NCBI RefSeq assembly: GCF_003602005.1
Contig: NZ_QZWD01000003.1
Span: 124,001 to 188,000, forward strand
DNA: 64,000 bases
DNA from: Salinisphaera sp. Q1T1-3
GTDB lineage: Bacteria > Pseudomonadota > Gammaproteobacteria > Nevskiales > Salinisphaeraceae
Direction: 5' to 3'
Positions 1-9,029 of this stretch are shown one piece after another. Under the pieces are notes generated by a model. It was given only the letters and a program-made list of their open reading frames with translations. It did no database searches and was not told where the DNA came from. A program made the position numbers and the translations under genes. The stretch's first letter is position 1, and each line of letters begins with the position of its first letter.

Positions 1-665
1 ATGTGTGTGTCGTTAAGGGCCGGCTTTTCGATCCAGAAACGGGTGAACGCGGGGAAGGACTCCTGATCGGCCAGGCCGGTGTCCACGGCCAGACCACGGG
101 CCGACAGACCGTACTGATCGCGTGATCCCGGGCTACGGAAATAGCTTGCCCCCTTGAAGGCCAGCCATTCGTGATCATCGGTACGTCGGTCGCGCAGCCG
201 AAAACCGGCGTAGCCGAGATCATTTGGCAGCGCGGTGCCACCGTCGCTGTCCGGCAACGTGAACGCGGCCGGATCATAGGGCAGTCGGCGAACGATGCCG
301 TCCTCGACGAGATTGATTTCGACCGGCGTGTCCGCGCCGGCGTCCACGGGCAAGAGTTCGAGCGTGAATGGCGATTCGGCGTTCTGCCAACGTCGGCCGG
401 CGTCGGTGGTGCGGATGCGGCGCGATGTGTCGTAGTTCAGCGCGGCAAGCTGTTTGCTGTCGGGCGCCGGCGGTGCTGTGTAGGGTTGGGCAGCCTGTCG
501 GCGAGCGAGCGCAACGAGCGCTTCGAAAGAGAACGGTTGGCCGTCAGCCCACGGTGCGCCGGCGTCGGTGGCGAAGGCACGGGGCGAGGCGACCAGCGAC
601 GAAAGAAAGCCGGCGCCCGCCCATGCCGCACAGGACAGGAGTAGACGCCGGCGGGTCGGCATCAT
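1..665 (-). CDS. opgD: Periplasmic glucan biosynthesis protein, MdoG/OpgD family (3' end outside window)
   Basis: Reading leftward from an ATG at 665 the frame stays open to the window edge, giving the first 221 residues. The start holds Arg-Arg-Arg at residues 5-7 followed by a hydrophobic stretch and an Ala-x-Ala-like end near residue 32, a Tat-type export signal; this favours OpgD over the Sec-exported OpgG. After it come blocks typical of the family: a Phe-rich LARRQAAQPY segment, a Leu-x-Tyr-Asp block, GYAGFRL, GASYFR and YGLSARGLA. Proteins of this family act in the periplasm on the backbone of osmoregulated periplasmic glucans. The gene lies 21 bp after rpoH on the same strand and could share its transcript. 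A second ATG at 662 is possible. OpgG remains an alternative because the C-terminal part is missing. Confidence 0.82.
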   Translation of the reverse strand, partial: MMPTRRRLLLSCAAWAGAGFLSSLVASPRAFATDAGAPWADGQPFSFEALVALARRQAAQPYTAPPAPDSKQLAALNYDTSRRIRTTDAGRRWQNAESPFTLELLPVDAGADTPVEINLVEDGIVRRLPYDPAAFTLPDSDGGTALPNDLGYAGFRLRDRRTDDHEWLAFKGASYFRSPGSRDQYGLSARGLAVDTGLADQESFPAFTRFWIEKPALNDTH

Positions 666-686
666 CGGAATGCGATGCCGGGGCGG

Positions 687-1562
687 TCAGGCTGCCATGG
701 CGCCGCGCAGTTTCTTGATTGCAGCAACCTCGAGCTGGCGGATGCGCTCGGCGGACACACCATATTTGTCCCCGAGCTCCTGCAGGCCAATCTTGCCTTC
801 CTCTCGCAGCCAACGGGACTCCAGAATATCCCGGCTTCGATCGTCGAGTGACGTCATTGCACGGCCCAGATTGTCGTGCTGATAACTCTGCCAGTTATCG
901 TTCTCGATATCGTTGGCCGGATCGTCGCCTTCGCCGGAGGACAGATAGTCCTCGGGTGCGTAGGCGCTTTCCTCGTCCGAGGTCGGCAGTGCGTTGAACG
1001 ATTGGTCGCCGCCGGAAAGACGACGCTCCATCTGCAGTACCGTCTCCGGTTTGACGCCGAGATCGCCGGCAACCGTCTCGACTTCGGCATGGTTCATCCA
1101 GCCGAGCCGTTTCTTCGAGCTGCGCAGGTTGAAGAACAGTTTGCGCTGTGCCTTGGTGGTCGCCACCTTGACGATGCGCCAGTTGCGCAGGATGTACTCA
1201 TGAATCTCGGCACGAATCCAGTGCACGGCGAACGAGATCAGCCGTACGCCGACGTCCGGGTCGAACCGTTTGACGGCCTTCATGAGGCCGATGTTGCCTT
1301 CCTGCACGAGATCGGCCAGCGGCAGCCCGTAGCCGGAGTAGCCGCGTGCTACGTGCACGACGAAGCGCAGGTTCGAGAGAATGAGCTTCTGGGCAGCCTG
1401 GATATCGCCTTCGTCGCGCAGCCGGCGTGCCAGCTGCTGTTCGTCGTCCTGTTCCAAGACAGGAATGTTGGAAACAGCCTGAAGATAGGATTCGATGCTG
1501 GCCGACGACAGGGTCGGCAGGTTCATGTTCGTCGTGGTCGGAACAGTCACTTCACTGGCCAT
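687..1562 (-). CDS. rpoH: RNA polymerase sigma-32 factor RpoH
   Basis: The 291-residue product is a complete sigma-70 family factor of the heat-shock class (E. coli RpoH is 284 residues). Region 2 carries [20 protein letters not shown] and the RAEIHEYIL segment. The QRKLFFNLR stretch, near residue 139, is the RpoH box that separates it from RpoD and RpoS. Region 4 near the C-terminus has a helix-turn-helix ending in SAERIRQLE. The start is supported by GGAGG seven bases upstream of the ATG. A TAAAAT hexamer at 1599-1604 on the minus strand could be a -10 element, but I see no convincing -35. The gene follows ftsX, as in E. coli and many relatives. It directs polymerase to chaperone and protease promoters. 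Confidence 0.97.
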   Translation of the reverse strand: MASEVTVPTTTNMNLPTLSSASIESYLQAVSNIPVLEQDDEQQLARRLRDEGDIQAAQKLILSNLRFVVHVARGYSGYGLPLADLVQEGNIGLMKAVKRFDPDVGVRLISFAVHWIRAEIHEYILRNWRIVKVATTKAQRKLFFNLRSSKKRLGWMNHAEVETVAGDLGVKPETVLQMERRLSGGDQSFNALPTSDEESAYAPEDYLSSGEGDDPANDIENDNWQSYQHDNLGRAMTSLDDRSRDILESRWLREEGKIGLQELGDKYGVSAERIRQLEVAAIKKLRGAMAA

Positions 1563-1764
1563 TTGCTAGCCTCCATTGGGCCACTGGCGTATGAACGCAT
1601 TTTAGCAAAATACGCCCGTCACGGCAGTGTGCACGGTCTGCGGGATAGACAACGCCCGTGATCGCGAAGTTCCCGCGAGCGCGACTGCCCTCGTGCCTTT
1701 AAAGAATCGTTGCCCGATTGATAACTCGGTGCGACTGGCGCCCGGCTGAACGGCCCGGTGTCAT

Positions 1765-2745
1765 TCACCCTGGTTCGATGGCGGCGAGCTGTCGATTGAC
1801 CGTGATCGCGCAGCCCACCCAGCCGAGCAGGATCCCGATCAGCACCACGAGCCCGATGCCCGACAGGCCGAGTCCTTCCAGTGCCAGCGCACCGTTATAC
1901 GACGAGACCAGCGTGGCCAGCGGGCCGCCGAGGGCGATGTAGCAGCCGCCGAGAACGACCAGGGCAACCACGGCGCCGAGCAGGCCGTACCACAGCCCGC
2001 TATAGAGAAACGGGCGACGGATGAAGGCATCGGGGGCGCCGAGCAGTTTCATCACCTCGATTTCCTGGCGTCGATTCTCGATGTCCAGGCGAATCGTGTT
2101 GCCCACGATGAAGACCACGGCAGCCGACAGCAGCAGCCCGATGACCCAGCTGGCCCGCGAGATCAGATCGAGGATCGCGCTCAAGCGTCGTAGCCAGGCC
2201 TGGTCGAGCTGGGCCTTGGCCACATGATCGGTGTCGGCGAGCCGGTCGACCAGCTCGCCCACCGCGGCTGGCGGCATCGCGGCTCGCGGTGTGACCTGGA
2301 TCACGCCCGGCAGCGGGTTGTGGCCGAGCGCATCGAGGGCATCGCCGAAGCCACTCGCCTTCTTGAACTCGGCCAGCCCCTGTTCGGCGGAGATGAAGTG
2401 CGTATTGTCGATATCGGCATCGTCGCGTAACCGCTGGGCCAGCGACGCGCCCTGGTCGGCCGACAGATCGGTGTTCAGATAGACCGAGATCTGTACCGAT
2501 TCGTGCCAGTTCGTCGCCAGATGGTCCATGTTCTTGACCAGAATATACAGCCCGGTGGGCAGCGCGAGCGCAATGCCGATGACCAGCACGGTGAGCAGAC
2601 TGGCGACCCAGCGTCGATGCAGACGGCCGAGGCTTTCCAGCAGACAGCGGGCGTGCGAGCCGGCCCAGCCGCTGGCGGCTTCGGAAAGCGAGGACTGCGA
2701 GGCCTGCTTGGGCGATGAAGCCCGGCGGGGGGAAGCGTCTGCCAT
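1765..2745 (-). CDS. ftsX: Cell division protein FtsX
   Basis: The 326-residue product has a basic cytoplasmic N-terminus, a membrane helix near residues 50-72, a periplasmic domain to about residue 200, and three further helices in the C-terminal third. The QEIEVMKLLGAPDAFIRRPF segment after the second helix is characteristic of FtsX. FtsX pairs with the ATPase FtsE in an inner-membrane complex that activates peptidoglycan amidases through EnvC at the septum. The gene starts 3 bp after the ftsE stop, which indicates translational coupling, and rpoH lies 202 bp downstream. No clear terminator is visible between ftsX and rpoH. Confidence 0.95.
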   Translation of the reverse strand: MADASPRRASSPKQASQSSLSEAASGWAGSHARCLLESLGRLHRRWVASLLTVLVIGIALALPTGLYILVKNMDHLATNWHESVQISVYLNTDLSADQGASLAQRLRDDADIDNTHFISAEQGLAEFKKASGFGDALDALGHNPLPGVIQVTPRAAMPPAAVGELVDRLADTDHVAKAQLDQAWLRRLSAILDLISRASWVIGLLLSAAVVFIVGNTIRLDIENRRQEIEVMKLLGAPDAFIRRPFLYSGLWYGLLGAVVALVVLGGCYIALGGPLATLVSSYNGALALEGLGLSGIGLVVLIGILLGWVGCAITVNRQLAAIEPG

Positions 2746-2748
2746 CGG

Positions 2749-3414
2749 TCAGTGCGTCTCCAGGTGGCCGTGGTCGAGCATGATGCGTCGATAGCCCATC
2801 TGCTGGACGAGATCGATGTCGTGCGTGGCGATCATCACGCTCGTGCCGGTTTCGTTGAGCCGTGTGAACAGCCGCATGATGTCGGCCGACAGATCCGGAT
2901 CCAGGTTGCCGGTCGGCTCGTCCGCCAGCAATAGATAGGGGCGATTGACCACCGCCCGGGCGATGCCGACGCGCTGCTGTTCCCCGCCCGAAAGTGTGAT
3001 CGGGAATTTCTTCTCGTGGGCGAGCAGGCCCACGGTATCGAGTGCGGCCCGCACGCGCCGCGTGATGTCCCGATGTGCCAGGCCGCGTATCACGAGCGGC
3101 AGGGCAACGTTGTCGAAGACCGTGCGGTCGAACAAGAGATTGTAATTCTGGAAGATCAACCCGACCCGCTGTCGATAGCGCGGCACCTGGCGACGATGCA
3201 CCCGGGCCAGATCGATCCCGTTGATCACCACCCGGCCGCGGGTCGGGCGTTCGATGAGGCCGATCAGCTTCATGAGCGTCGATTTGCCGGCGCCGGAGTG
3301 GCCGGTCAGAAACGCCATCTCACCGCGCGCGAGCGTCAGCGAGACCCGGTCGAGGGCGAGCTTGCCGCCGGGATAGCGTTTGACCACGTTGTCGAAGGCC
3401 ACGATATCGGTCAT
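2749..3414 (-). CDS. ftsE: Cell division ATP-binding protein FtsE
   Basis: This 221-residue ABC ATPase has Walker A GHSGAGKST near residues 38-46, a Q-loop in LIFQNYNLLFD, the signature LSGGEQQRVGIARA, Walker B LLLADEP with GNLDP as the D-loop, and the switch histidine in ATHD. The FDRTVFDNVALPL stretch and the overall length are typical of FtsE. It powers FtsX at the divisome and recruits amidase activators. It lies between ftsY and ftsX, with an 87-bp gap from ftsY in which I see no terminator. Confidence 0.96.
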   Translation of the reverse strand: MTDIVAFDNVVKRYPGGKLALDRVSLTLARGEMAFLTGHSGAGKSTLMKLIGLIERPTRGRVVINGIDLARVHRRQVPRYRQRVGLIFQNYNLLFDRTVFDNVALPLVIRGLAHRDITRRVRAALDTVGLLAHEKKFPITLSGGEQQRVGIARAVVNRPYLLLADEPTGNLDPDLSADIMRLFTRLNETGTSVMIATHDIDLVQQMGYRRIMLDHGHLETH

Positions 3415-3501
3415 CGGAAACCTTTAAGGCGCTGCACGGGCGGTTTCATCGAATCGTCCGCGAGCCGGGGCGCGAGCGCAAGGCCGGGATCGCGGCGCGG
3501 C

Positions 3502-4461
3502 TCAGCTCTTGTTGAACAGGGCATCCATGAAATTGTCGGCCTCGAACACGCCCAGATCATCGGCGGTCTCGCCCACGCCGATGAAGCGTAGCGGCAGTCC
3601 GAGCTTCTGACAGATCGCGAACACGATGCCGCCGGACGCGCTGCCGTCGAGCTTGGTCACCGTGATCCCGGTCAACCCGATCGCATCGTTGAAGGCTACG
3701 GCCTGTTGCAGCGCGTTGCCGCCGGTGGTGGCATCGACGACCAGCATGATTTCGTGCGGGGCCGTCTCGTCCTGCTTGCCCATGACGCGCTTGATCTTCT
3801 TCAGCTCCTCCATGAGATGCCCCTGCGTATGCAGTCGGCCGGCGGTATCGGCGATCAGGACATCGATGCCGCGGGCCTTGGCACGCGAATAGGCATCATA
3901 GACCACCGATGCCGAATCCGCGCCGCTGCCCTGGGAGACGACCGGTACATCGTTGCGATCGCCCCAGCCGATGAGCTGTTCGACCGCCGCGGCACGGAAG
4001 GTGTCACCCGCGGCAAGCATCACGGAGAGCTTGGAGTCCTGGAGCTTCTTGGCCAGCTTGCCGATCGTCGTGGTCTTGCCGACGCCGTTCACGCCGACCA
4101 TGAGAATCACGTATGGGCGGGTGTCGTCGGGAATCTCCAGCGGCTGCTCGCAGGGGGCGAGCACGTTACCCAGATGTTCGCGCAGCGCCTTGCCCAGATC
4201 CTTGGAACTGCGCAGCCGGCCGCCGTCGAACAGCGTCTGCAGGCGGTTCATCACCTGACTGGTGGCATCGACGCCGACGTCGGCCAGCAACAGACGCGTC
4301 TCGAGCTCATCGAGCGCGTCCTGGTCGACGGTCTCGCCGGGCAAGAGGTTGCGCAGGTCATAGGTCAGCCAGGAATCGCCCTTGTTGAGGCTGGCCCGCA
4401 TCCGGGTGAGAAAGCCCGGCTGCTTGAGTTTGGTTGTCTTGCGTTTTTCTGGGTTGGCCAT
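3502..4461 (-). CDS. ftsY: Signal recognition particle receptor FtsY
   Basis: The 319-residue product is the SRP-family GTPase that docks ribosome-SRP complexes at the membrane. The N domain covers about residues 15-100. The G domain has GVNGVGKTT (G1), the DTFRAAA insertion-box start, DTAGR (G3), TKLDGSASGG (G4) and GVGE near the end. Length is below the 497 residues of E. coli because the acidic A domain is nearly absent: only a short basic N-terminus precedes the N domain. Short FtsY proteins are known in other bacteria, and the basic segment with a nearby amphipathic helix (GFLTRMRASL) would be the membrane contact. It is the first gene of the ftsY-ftsE-ftsX-rpoH block. Confidence 0.96.
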   Translation of the reverse strand: MANPEKRKTTKLKQPGFLTRMRASLNKGDSWLTYDLRNLLPGETVDQDALDELETRLLLADVGVDATSQVMNRLQTLFDGGRLRSSKDLGKALREHLGNVLAPCEQPLEIPDDTRPYVILMVGVNGVGKTTTIGKLAKKLQDSKLSVMLAAGDTFRAAAVEQLIGWGDRNDVPVVSQGSGADSASVVYDAYSRAKARGIDVLIADTAGRLHTQGHLMEELKKIKRVMGKQDETAPHEIMLVVDATTGGNALQQAVAFNDAIGLTGITVTKLDGSASGGIVFAICQKLGLPLRFIGVGETADDLGVFEADNFMDALFNKS

Positions 4462-4499
4462 GGCGATCGAAGACGACGGGAAATGGAGACGCGCCGTGC

Positions 4500-6542
4500 T
4501 CAGCGCGGCGCTACTTTAGCATCGCTGGAAAGCGGCGCTGCCCAGAACAGCAACGGAGGCCGGCCTTGCCCGGCCGGCCAGAGATGGGCGATATCGTGGC
4601 CGGCGAGGCTGCGCGCGAGATAGTCCGCGGCCTGACTGTAGCCGGCGGTATCGCGGGCGGTGGTGACCAGACGCAGCTCGTGATCGACGCGCTGGGCATC
4701 GACGATCCCGATCCAGACCGGGCTGTCGTGCGGCCCGGTGACCGTGGTGGTCGGCCACAGGCGCACGACCCAGCGTCGCCCCGTACCGGCCACGGCATGC
4801 ACGCGCACGATACCGGCCATACGCCCGTCGTGGATACGCGGCCAGACTGCGAGTCGGTCGATCGGCGTATCCGGTGCCAGGCTCGTCAGCGCCTGGGCGA
4901 AACCCAGGCCGGGCGGTTCCTGCCAGCCGGCGACGGTCAGCGCATCGACCAGTGCATCGTGATCGCCGGCGGCCTGGATATTGATGGGCGCGCCGTCGCG
5001 CCCGCGCAGGGTCTGGATCCGGACCGGTAGATCGCGATAGCCGTCGGTCCGCCAGTCGGCGATGTGGCGCGTGTCGGCGGCCTGGGCCGCCAGCCCGGGC
5101 ACGCGTCGCATGGCACTGCCGGGCCAGAGCGCCATGATCGCGGCGGCGATGAAAAACACACCGGCCATGCCGGCCAGCGGGCCGCTGCGAACCTTTCTCG
5201 GGTGCTGACGGCGATAGCCGAGTGTCAGCAGGTTGATCCAGACGAAGGCCACGCCGAGGCCGATCAGGCTGTCACTGGCCCAGTCGAGACCGAGATACAG
5301 CCGGGCCAGGGCAATCATCACGATCGCGGCCACGGTGCCGGAATAGACATACGGCCGTCGATATTCCGGCTGCCCGGCACCGGCAATCATGCCGGTCAGA
5401 CCGTAGACGGTGGCGGCCAGGATCAGATCCTGGCCACCGCCGGCCAGCGAGACCGGGTCTGCGGCGATGCCATGAAAGAAGATCGCCGGCGGCGAGATCG
5501 CCAACAGCCAGCGCAACAGCAGCGTGGCCGAGGCCGAGAACAACAGGGCGACGGCCCAGTGCGTGGCTGCGCGCCAGTTGCCGAGCCCGACCAGCAGCCC
5601 GCCCATGATCGCCGCGAAGGGCAGATACACGATCGGCGAGCCCAGCTCGGCCAGGACGCGGGCAATCTGATCGGTCGGCTGATTGTGCAGTCCGCCGACG
5701 AGGTAGAAGACCACGGCATCGAACGTGGTCGGATACCGGGCCGGCCCCAGCCCCCAGAGGGCGAGATAGATCGCGCCGGTGATCAGCATGAGCAGCGTGG
5801 CGGCCACGGCGAGCGCGGGAATCTCGGGCTGGCGCGGATCGGCCAGGCCCGGGCCGAGCAGCCCGAGCCGTCGATGACGCGCGCTCCAGGCCATCAGGGC
5901 ATCGGCGTAGCGCCGTCCTGCCGACCGCCCGGCCACCAGGGCGAAGCGCGCCAGCGAGGTGAGAACCCAGACCACGGCAGCGGCCCCGATCAGCAGGATG
6001 GCCAGACGCGTGGCAACCTGGGCGGCGAGATCGAGCGAGGCCCCGAAGACCACGCCGGGCCCGATATAGATCGGTGCCCAGACCGCGGTCGCGATGACGT
6101 CCATGATCACGAAACGGGGTATCGAGAGGCCGGCGGCTCCGGCGATGGTCGGCATGACCGGTCGCAGGGCGCCGATCAGCCGGCCGAGCACGATGCCCTT
6201 GCCGCCGTGGCGGGCGAAAAACGCCTCGCCGCGCGCCACTCCGCCCGGTACCCGGGCCAGGCCCGGCAATTCCGAAAGCCGGCCCATGTAACGCCGGCCG
6301 AGGGCATAACTGGTCGAATCGCCGATCAACGTCCCCAGGATCGCGGCCGCGAAGACAGCGGTGCCCGACAGGGCATCGGTGCCGACCAGTGCCCCGAAGG
6401 CGAACATGAAGATCGCCCCCGGTATCAGAAGACCGAACAGAAAGATCGATTCGGCGACCGCGATCGCGAACACCACCGCGATCGCCGGGCCGGGATGGGC
6501 ACCGACCCAGGCCAGGATATCGGCGATCAGGGCATGAGCCAC
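4500..6542 (-). CDS. DedA/VTT - PAP2-like - LssY C-terminal fusion membrane protein
   Basis: The 680-residue protein has three parts. Residues 1-200 are a DedA (VTT) domain with the LLIPGAIF re-entrant loop, the GDSTSYALGRR segment and a GRLIGALRPVMPTIAG block. Residues 240-445 are a membrane bundle laid out like a PAP2 lipid phosphatase. Residues 500-680 resemble the soluble LssY C-terminal domain. Fusions of this order are known in Proteobacteria and are linked to lipid scrambling or undecaprenyl/phosphatidyl phosphate turnover. Here the PAP2 motifs are degenerate. The PSGH position reads GGGQ (368-371), the SRxxxxxH histidine is Asp420 within GLDWASD, and the KxxxxxxRP motif is not recognisable near 344-351. 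Phosphatase activity is therefore doubtful. The gene lies between hemL and ftsY, same strand. Confidence 0.85.
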   Translation of the reverse strand: MAHALIADILAWVGAHPGPAIAVVFAIAVAESIFLFGLLIPGAIFMFAFGALVGTDALSGTAVFAAAILGTLIGDSTSYALGRRYMGRLSELPGLARVPGGVARGEAFFARHGGKGIVLGRLIGALRPVMPTIAGAAGLSIPRFVIMDVIATAVWAPIYIGPGVVFGASLDLAAQVATRLAILLIGAAAVVWVLTSLARFALVAGRSAGRRYADALMAWSARHRRLGLLGPGLADPRQPEIPALAVAATLLMLITGAIYLALWGLGPARYPTTFDAVVFYLVGGLHNQPTDQIARVLAELGSPIVYLPFAAIMGGLLVGLGNWRAATHWAVALLFSASATLLLRWLLAISPPAIFFHGIAADPVSLAGGGQDLILAATVYGLTGMIAGAGQPEYRRPYVYSGTVAAIVMIALARLYLGLDWASDSLIGLGVAFVWINLLTLGYRRQHPRKVRSGPLAGMAGVFFIAAAIMALWPGSAMRRVPGLAAQAADTRHIADWRTDGYRDLPVRIQTLRGRDGAPINIQAAGDHDALVDALTVAGWQEPPGLGFAQALTSLAPDTPIDRLAVWPRIHDGRMAGIVRVHAVAGTGRRWVVRLWPTTTVTGPHDSPVWIGIVDAQRVDHELRLVTTARDTAGYSQAADYLARSLAGHDIAHLWPAGQGRPPLLFWAAPLSSDAKVAPR

Positions 6543-6607
6543 GACAGGTCAGCGATGACTGGCGTCATTGGAGGCAGGCGATCGGTCCGGCATGTGCGAC
6601 GGTCGAC

Positions 6608-7927
6608 TCAGTCGCCAGCGGCGGCGGCCGCGAATGCCTTGTCGGCCGCCGCCAGCGTGGCCTCGATCGCCTCGTCGTCGTGGGCGCGAGAGACGAAAGC
6701 CGCCTCGAAGGCCGCCGGGGCCAGATACACGCCGTTGTCGAGCATGCCGTGGAAGAAACGCGAGAACGCATCGAGATCGCAGGCCGCGGCCTCGTCGAAA
6801 CGTGTGACGGCCTCGCTTTCGGTGAAGAACATGCCGAACATCGCGCCGGCAGCCTGGGTCATGAATGGCACGCCGTGATGGTCCGCCCGGGCCTTGAGTT
6901 CGCGTCGCAGCGTCTCGACGCGGGGCGCGATCTGCTCGTGCACGCTGCCATCGCGGATCTGCTCCAGCGTGGCGATGCCGGCTGCCATACCCAGGGGGTG
7001 CCCCGAGAGCGTGCCGGCCTGATACACGGGACCGGTCGGGGCGAGTGTCTCCATCACGGCTTTCGAGGCGCCGACCGCGCCGACCGGCATGCCGCCGCCC
7101 ACGATCTTGCCGAGCGCGGTCACGTCCGGGGTGACGCCGAAGTGCGCCTGGGCACAGCCGGGGTGAACCCGGAAGCCGGTCATCACCTCGTCGAAGACCA
7201 GAAGTGCCCCGTGTTTCGTGCACTGATCGCGCAGGCCCTCGAGAAAACCGGGCACCGGGGGGATGCAGTTCATGTTGCCCGCCACCGGCTCGACCATCAC
7301 GCAGGCGATATCGTCCCCGTGCTGGGCGAAAGCCTCCTCGACCGAGGCCAGATCGTTGTAGGTGGCGACCAGCGTGTCGGCGACCACCGATTCCGGGACG
7401 CCGGGCGAGCCCGGGATGCCGAGCGTGAGCGCGCCGGAGCCGGCGTTGACGAGCAGGGCATCGACATGGCCGTGATAATTGCCGGCGAACTTGAGGATCT
7501 TCTTGCGCCCCGTGTACCCACGGGCCAGCCGCACGGCGGTCATGGCGGCCTCGGTGCCGGAATTGACCATACGCACCGACTCGATCGAGTCGACCATGTC
7601 GGTGATCAGTTCGGCGAGCTGGACCTCGAGGCCGGTGGGGGCGCCGAAGGACAGGCCCTTGGCGGCCTGGTTCTGGACCGCCTCGACCACCTGCGCATCG
7701 GCGTGGCCGAGGATCATCGGGCCGAACGAGCCGACGTAATCGACATAGCGGTTGCCATCGACATCGGTGATCCAGGCGCCCTTGGCGTGATCGATGAACA
7801 CCGGGGCGCCGCCGCCGACACCGTTGAAGGCACGGGCCGGCGAGTTCACGCCACCCGGCGTGAAACGCTGTGCGCGCTCGAACCATTGCTGGGACTGGGG
7901 GCCGGGGCGGGCGTGCGATGCGGCCAT
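6608..7927 (-). CDS. hemL: Glutamate-1-semialdehyde 2,1-aminomutase HemL
   Basis: The 439-residue PLP enzyme converts glutamate-1-semialdehyde into 5-aminolevulinate, the entry step of tetrapyrrole synthesis by the C5 route. It has the family start ([14 protein letters not shown]), the [11 protein letters not shown] block that binds the cofactor ring, the lysine in [15 protein letters not shown] that forms the Schiff base, and the GTLSGHPL motif. Length equals that of other HemL proteins. GAGGAG lies seven bases before the ATG, so the start is secure. A TAGAAT hexamer on the minus strand at 7957-7962 is a plausible -10 element. thiD and thiE lie upstream on the same strand, a common gammaproteobacterial order, but here a 475-bp repeat-rich gap intervenes. 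Confidence 0.97.
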   Translation of the reverse strand: MAASHARPGPQSQQWFERAQRFTPGGVNSPARAFNGVGGGAPVFIDHAKGAWITDVDGNRYVDYVGSFGPMILGHADAQVVEAVQNQAAKGLSFGAPTGLEVQLAELITDMVDSIESVRMVNSGTEAAMTAVRLARGYTGRKKILKFAGNYHGHVDALLVNAGSGALTLGIPGSPGVPESVVADTLVATYNDLASVEEAFAQHGDDIACVMVEPVAGNMNCIPPVPGFLEGLRDQCTKHGALLVFDEVMTGFRVHPGCAQAHFGVTPDVTALGKIVGGGMPVGAVGASKAVMETLAPTGPVYQAGTLSGHPLGMAAGIATLEQIRDGSVHEQIAPRVETLRRELKARADHHGVPFMTQAAGAMFGMFFTESEAVTRFDEAAACDLDAFSRFFHGMLDNGVYLAPAAFEAAFVSRAHDDEAIEATLAAADKAFAAAAAGD

Positions 7928-7956
7928 CGAGAGCTCCTCAAAAACGTGTCACGGCC

Positions 7957-7962
7957 ATTCTA
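7957..7962 (-). promoter_or_regulatory. Candidate -10 element of the hemL promoter
   Basis: TAGAAT reads leftward 30 bp before the hemL ATG. At 17 bp spacing the -35 position reads TCGAAC, only a half match to the sigma-70 consensus, so this is a suggestion. Confidence 0.35.
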
Positions 7963-8300
7963 GGGCGTGTTGAGGTTTCGTTCGAGCGCCGCGTTGGCGC
8001 CACAAATCGTGTCCGGCAAGGCGCGAGTCGCCGTATCGTGGCGTGCCACGATCAAGGCTCGCAACGCCGCAGGGCGCCCATCGTCGATTTTTCATGGGCG
8101 GCCCAACCCGAAAGGACAAGTGACCCAAAATCAAAAACACGACGGCAATACAGCGTTCTAGCACGCTGGCGCAGAATGACACGCTATGCGTGCTACGCCT
8201 CGTCTTGCCGCCCATCGTCAATTTCAGAGCGCGCTTGGCGCGGACTCGCACGAAACACGAACAGGCCCCGGAGCCTGTTCGTGTTTCGTACGAGTCTGTC
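7963..8300. repeat. Hairpin-rich non-coding stretch between thiE and hemL, possible relic of a repeated element
   Basis: No convincing gene lies here. The sequence is crowded with dyads. ATCGTGGC and GCCACGAT face each other at 8035-8042 and 8045-8052. TAGCACGC and GCGTGCTA arms sit near 8150 and 8190 and extend imperfectly outwards to CGGCAA and TTGCCG. A 16-bp direct repeat, CGCCCATCGTCRATTT, occurs at 8075-8090 and 8209-8224 with one difference. A 24-bp-arm hairpin closes the region. Such density of dyads fits a small mobile repeat (MITE-like), a decayed insertion sequence end, or a structured RNA. Which of these applies cannot be settled from one copy. Confidence 0.5.
8243..8296. repeat. 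Near-perfect 24-bp inverted repeat
   Basis: The left arm at 8243-8266 (GACTCGCACGAAACACG...) and the right arm at 8273-8296 are complementary at 23 of 24 positions around a 6-nt loop. No T-run follows on either strand, so it is not a typical intrinsic terminator for thiE, which ends at 8403 on the minus strand. Confidence 0.85.
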
Positions 8301-8402
8301 GTCACTGTCTCGGCGTCGGCCATCCCGGGGTGCCGGTCGGCCCGAATCTACCGTTTGCCGGGCGGCCGGTCGAGACGACGTGGCCGCGCGACGCCAGTCG
8401 GG

Positions 8403-9029
8403 TCATGTGTCTGGTTCGACCGCGGGGAACAGGCGACCAAGCGCGCTCGCGGCCGTGCCCGGGGCCTCGGCATGAAACAGCGCGCCGGAAACGGCGATCA
8501 GATCGGCGCCGGCGGCGATCAAGGTACCGGCATTGGCCGCGGTGATGCCGCCGATCGCCACGACCGGGGCGCCGAGACGTCGGGCCGCGCCGAGTACCGC
8601 CGGGTCGGCGCCCGGGGCGTCCGGTTTGGTCTGTGAGGTGAAAAAACGGCCGAAGCTGACGTGATCGGCGCCGGCCGCCAGGGCGGCTTCGGCACGCGGG
8701 ATCCGGTCCTGACAGCTCACTCCGATACGCGCATCCGGCCCCAGCGCCCGTCGGGCCGCGGTCGGGTCGCCGTCGCTCTGACCGAGATGGACGCCGTCGG
8801 CGCCGATGTCTGCGGCGAGACGCCAGTCGTCGTTGACGATGAAAAGCGCGCCGTGCGCCCGGCAGAGCGACTGCAGTGAGGCGATCAAAGCCCGATCGGG
8901 GGCCTGTTCGCGCTTGTCCCGATACTGCAGCCAGACCACACCGGCGGCCAGGATGTCGTTCACGTGGTCCAGCCGATCGTCGGGCAGGCTGGCCCGGTCG
9001 TAGATGGCATACACGCCGCGCGTGTTCAT
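8403..9029 (-). CDS. thiE: Thiamine phosphate synthase ThiE
   Basis: The 208-residue TIM-barrel enzyme joins HMP pyrophosphate to the thiazole phosphate to make thiamine monophosphate. Family marks are the YAIYDR start, WLQYRDK (the pyrophosphate-binding arginine and lysine), FIVNDDWRLAADIGADGVHLGQ, the GVSCQD segment, the DHVSFGRFF block and the VAIGGI plus AVSGALF loops near the C-terminus. Length matches single-domain ThiE. Its ATG overlaps the thiD stop by 4 bp (ATGA), so the two are translationally coupled. Confidence 0.95.
   Translation of the reverse strand: MNTRGVYAIYDRASLPDDRLDHVNDILAAGVVWLQYRDKREQAPDRALIASLQSLCRAHGALFIVNDDWRLAADIGADGVHLGQSDGDPTAARRALGPDARIGVSCQDRIPRAEAALAAGADHVSFGRFFTSQTKPDAPGADPAVLGAARRLGAPVVAIGGITAANAGTLIAAGADLIAVSGALFHAEAPGTAASALGRLFPAVEPDT

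Noticed and set aside
5064-6878. 604-codon open frame on the plus strand
   Set aside because: It is antisense to the DedA fusion gene and hemL; its Gly/Arg/Asp-rich product is typical of shadow translation.
8243-8296. Intrinsic terminator of thiE
   Set aside because: The hairpin lies on the downstream side of thiE, but neither strand has a T-run after it and the loop and arm length are unusual for a terminator.
7949-8323. 124-codon minus-strand frame in the repeat-rich gap
   Set aside because: It spans the dyads, overlaps the hemL promoter and binding site, and shows no domain.
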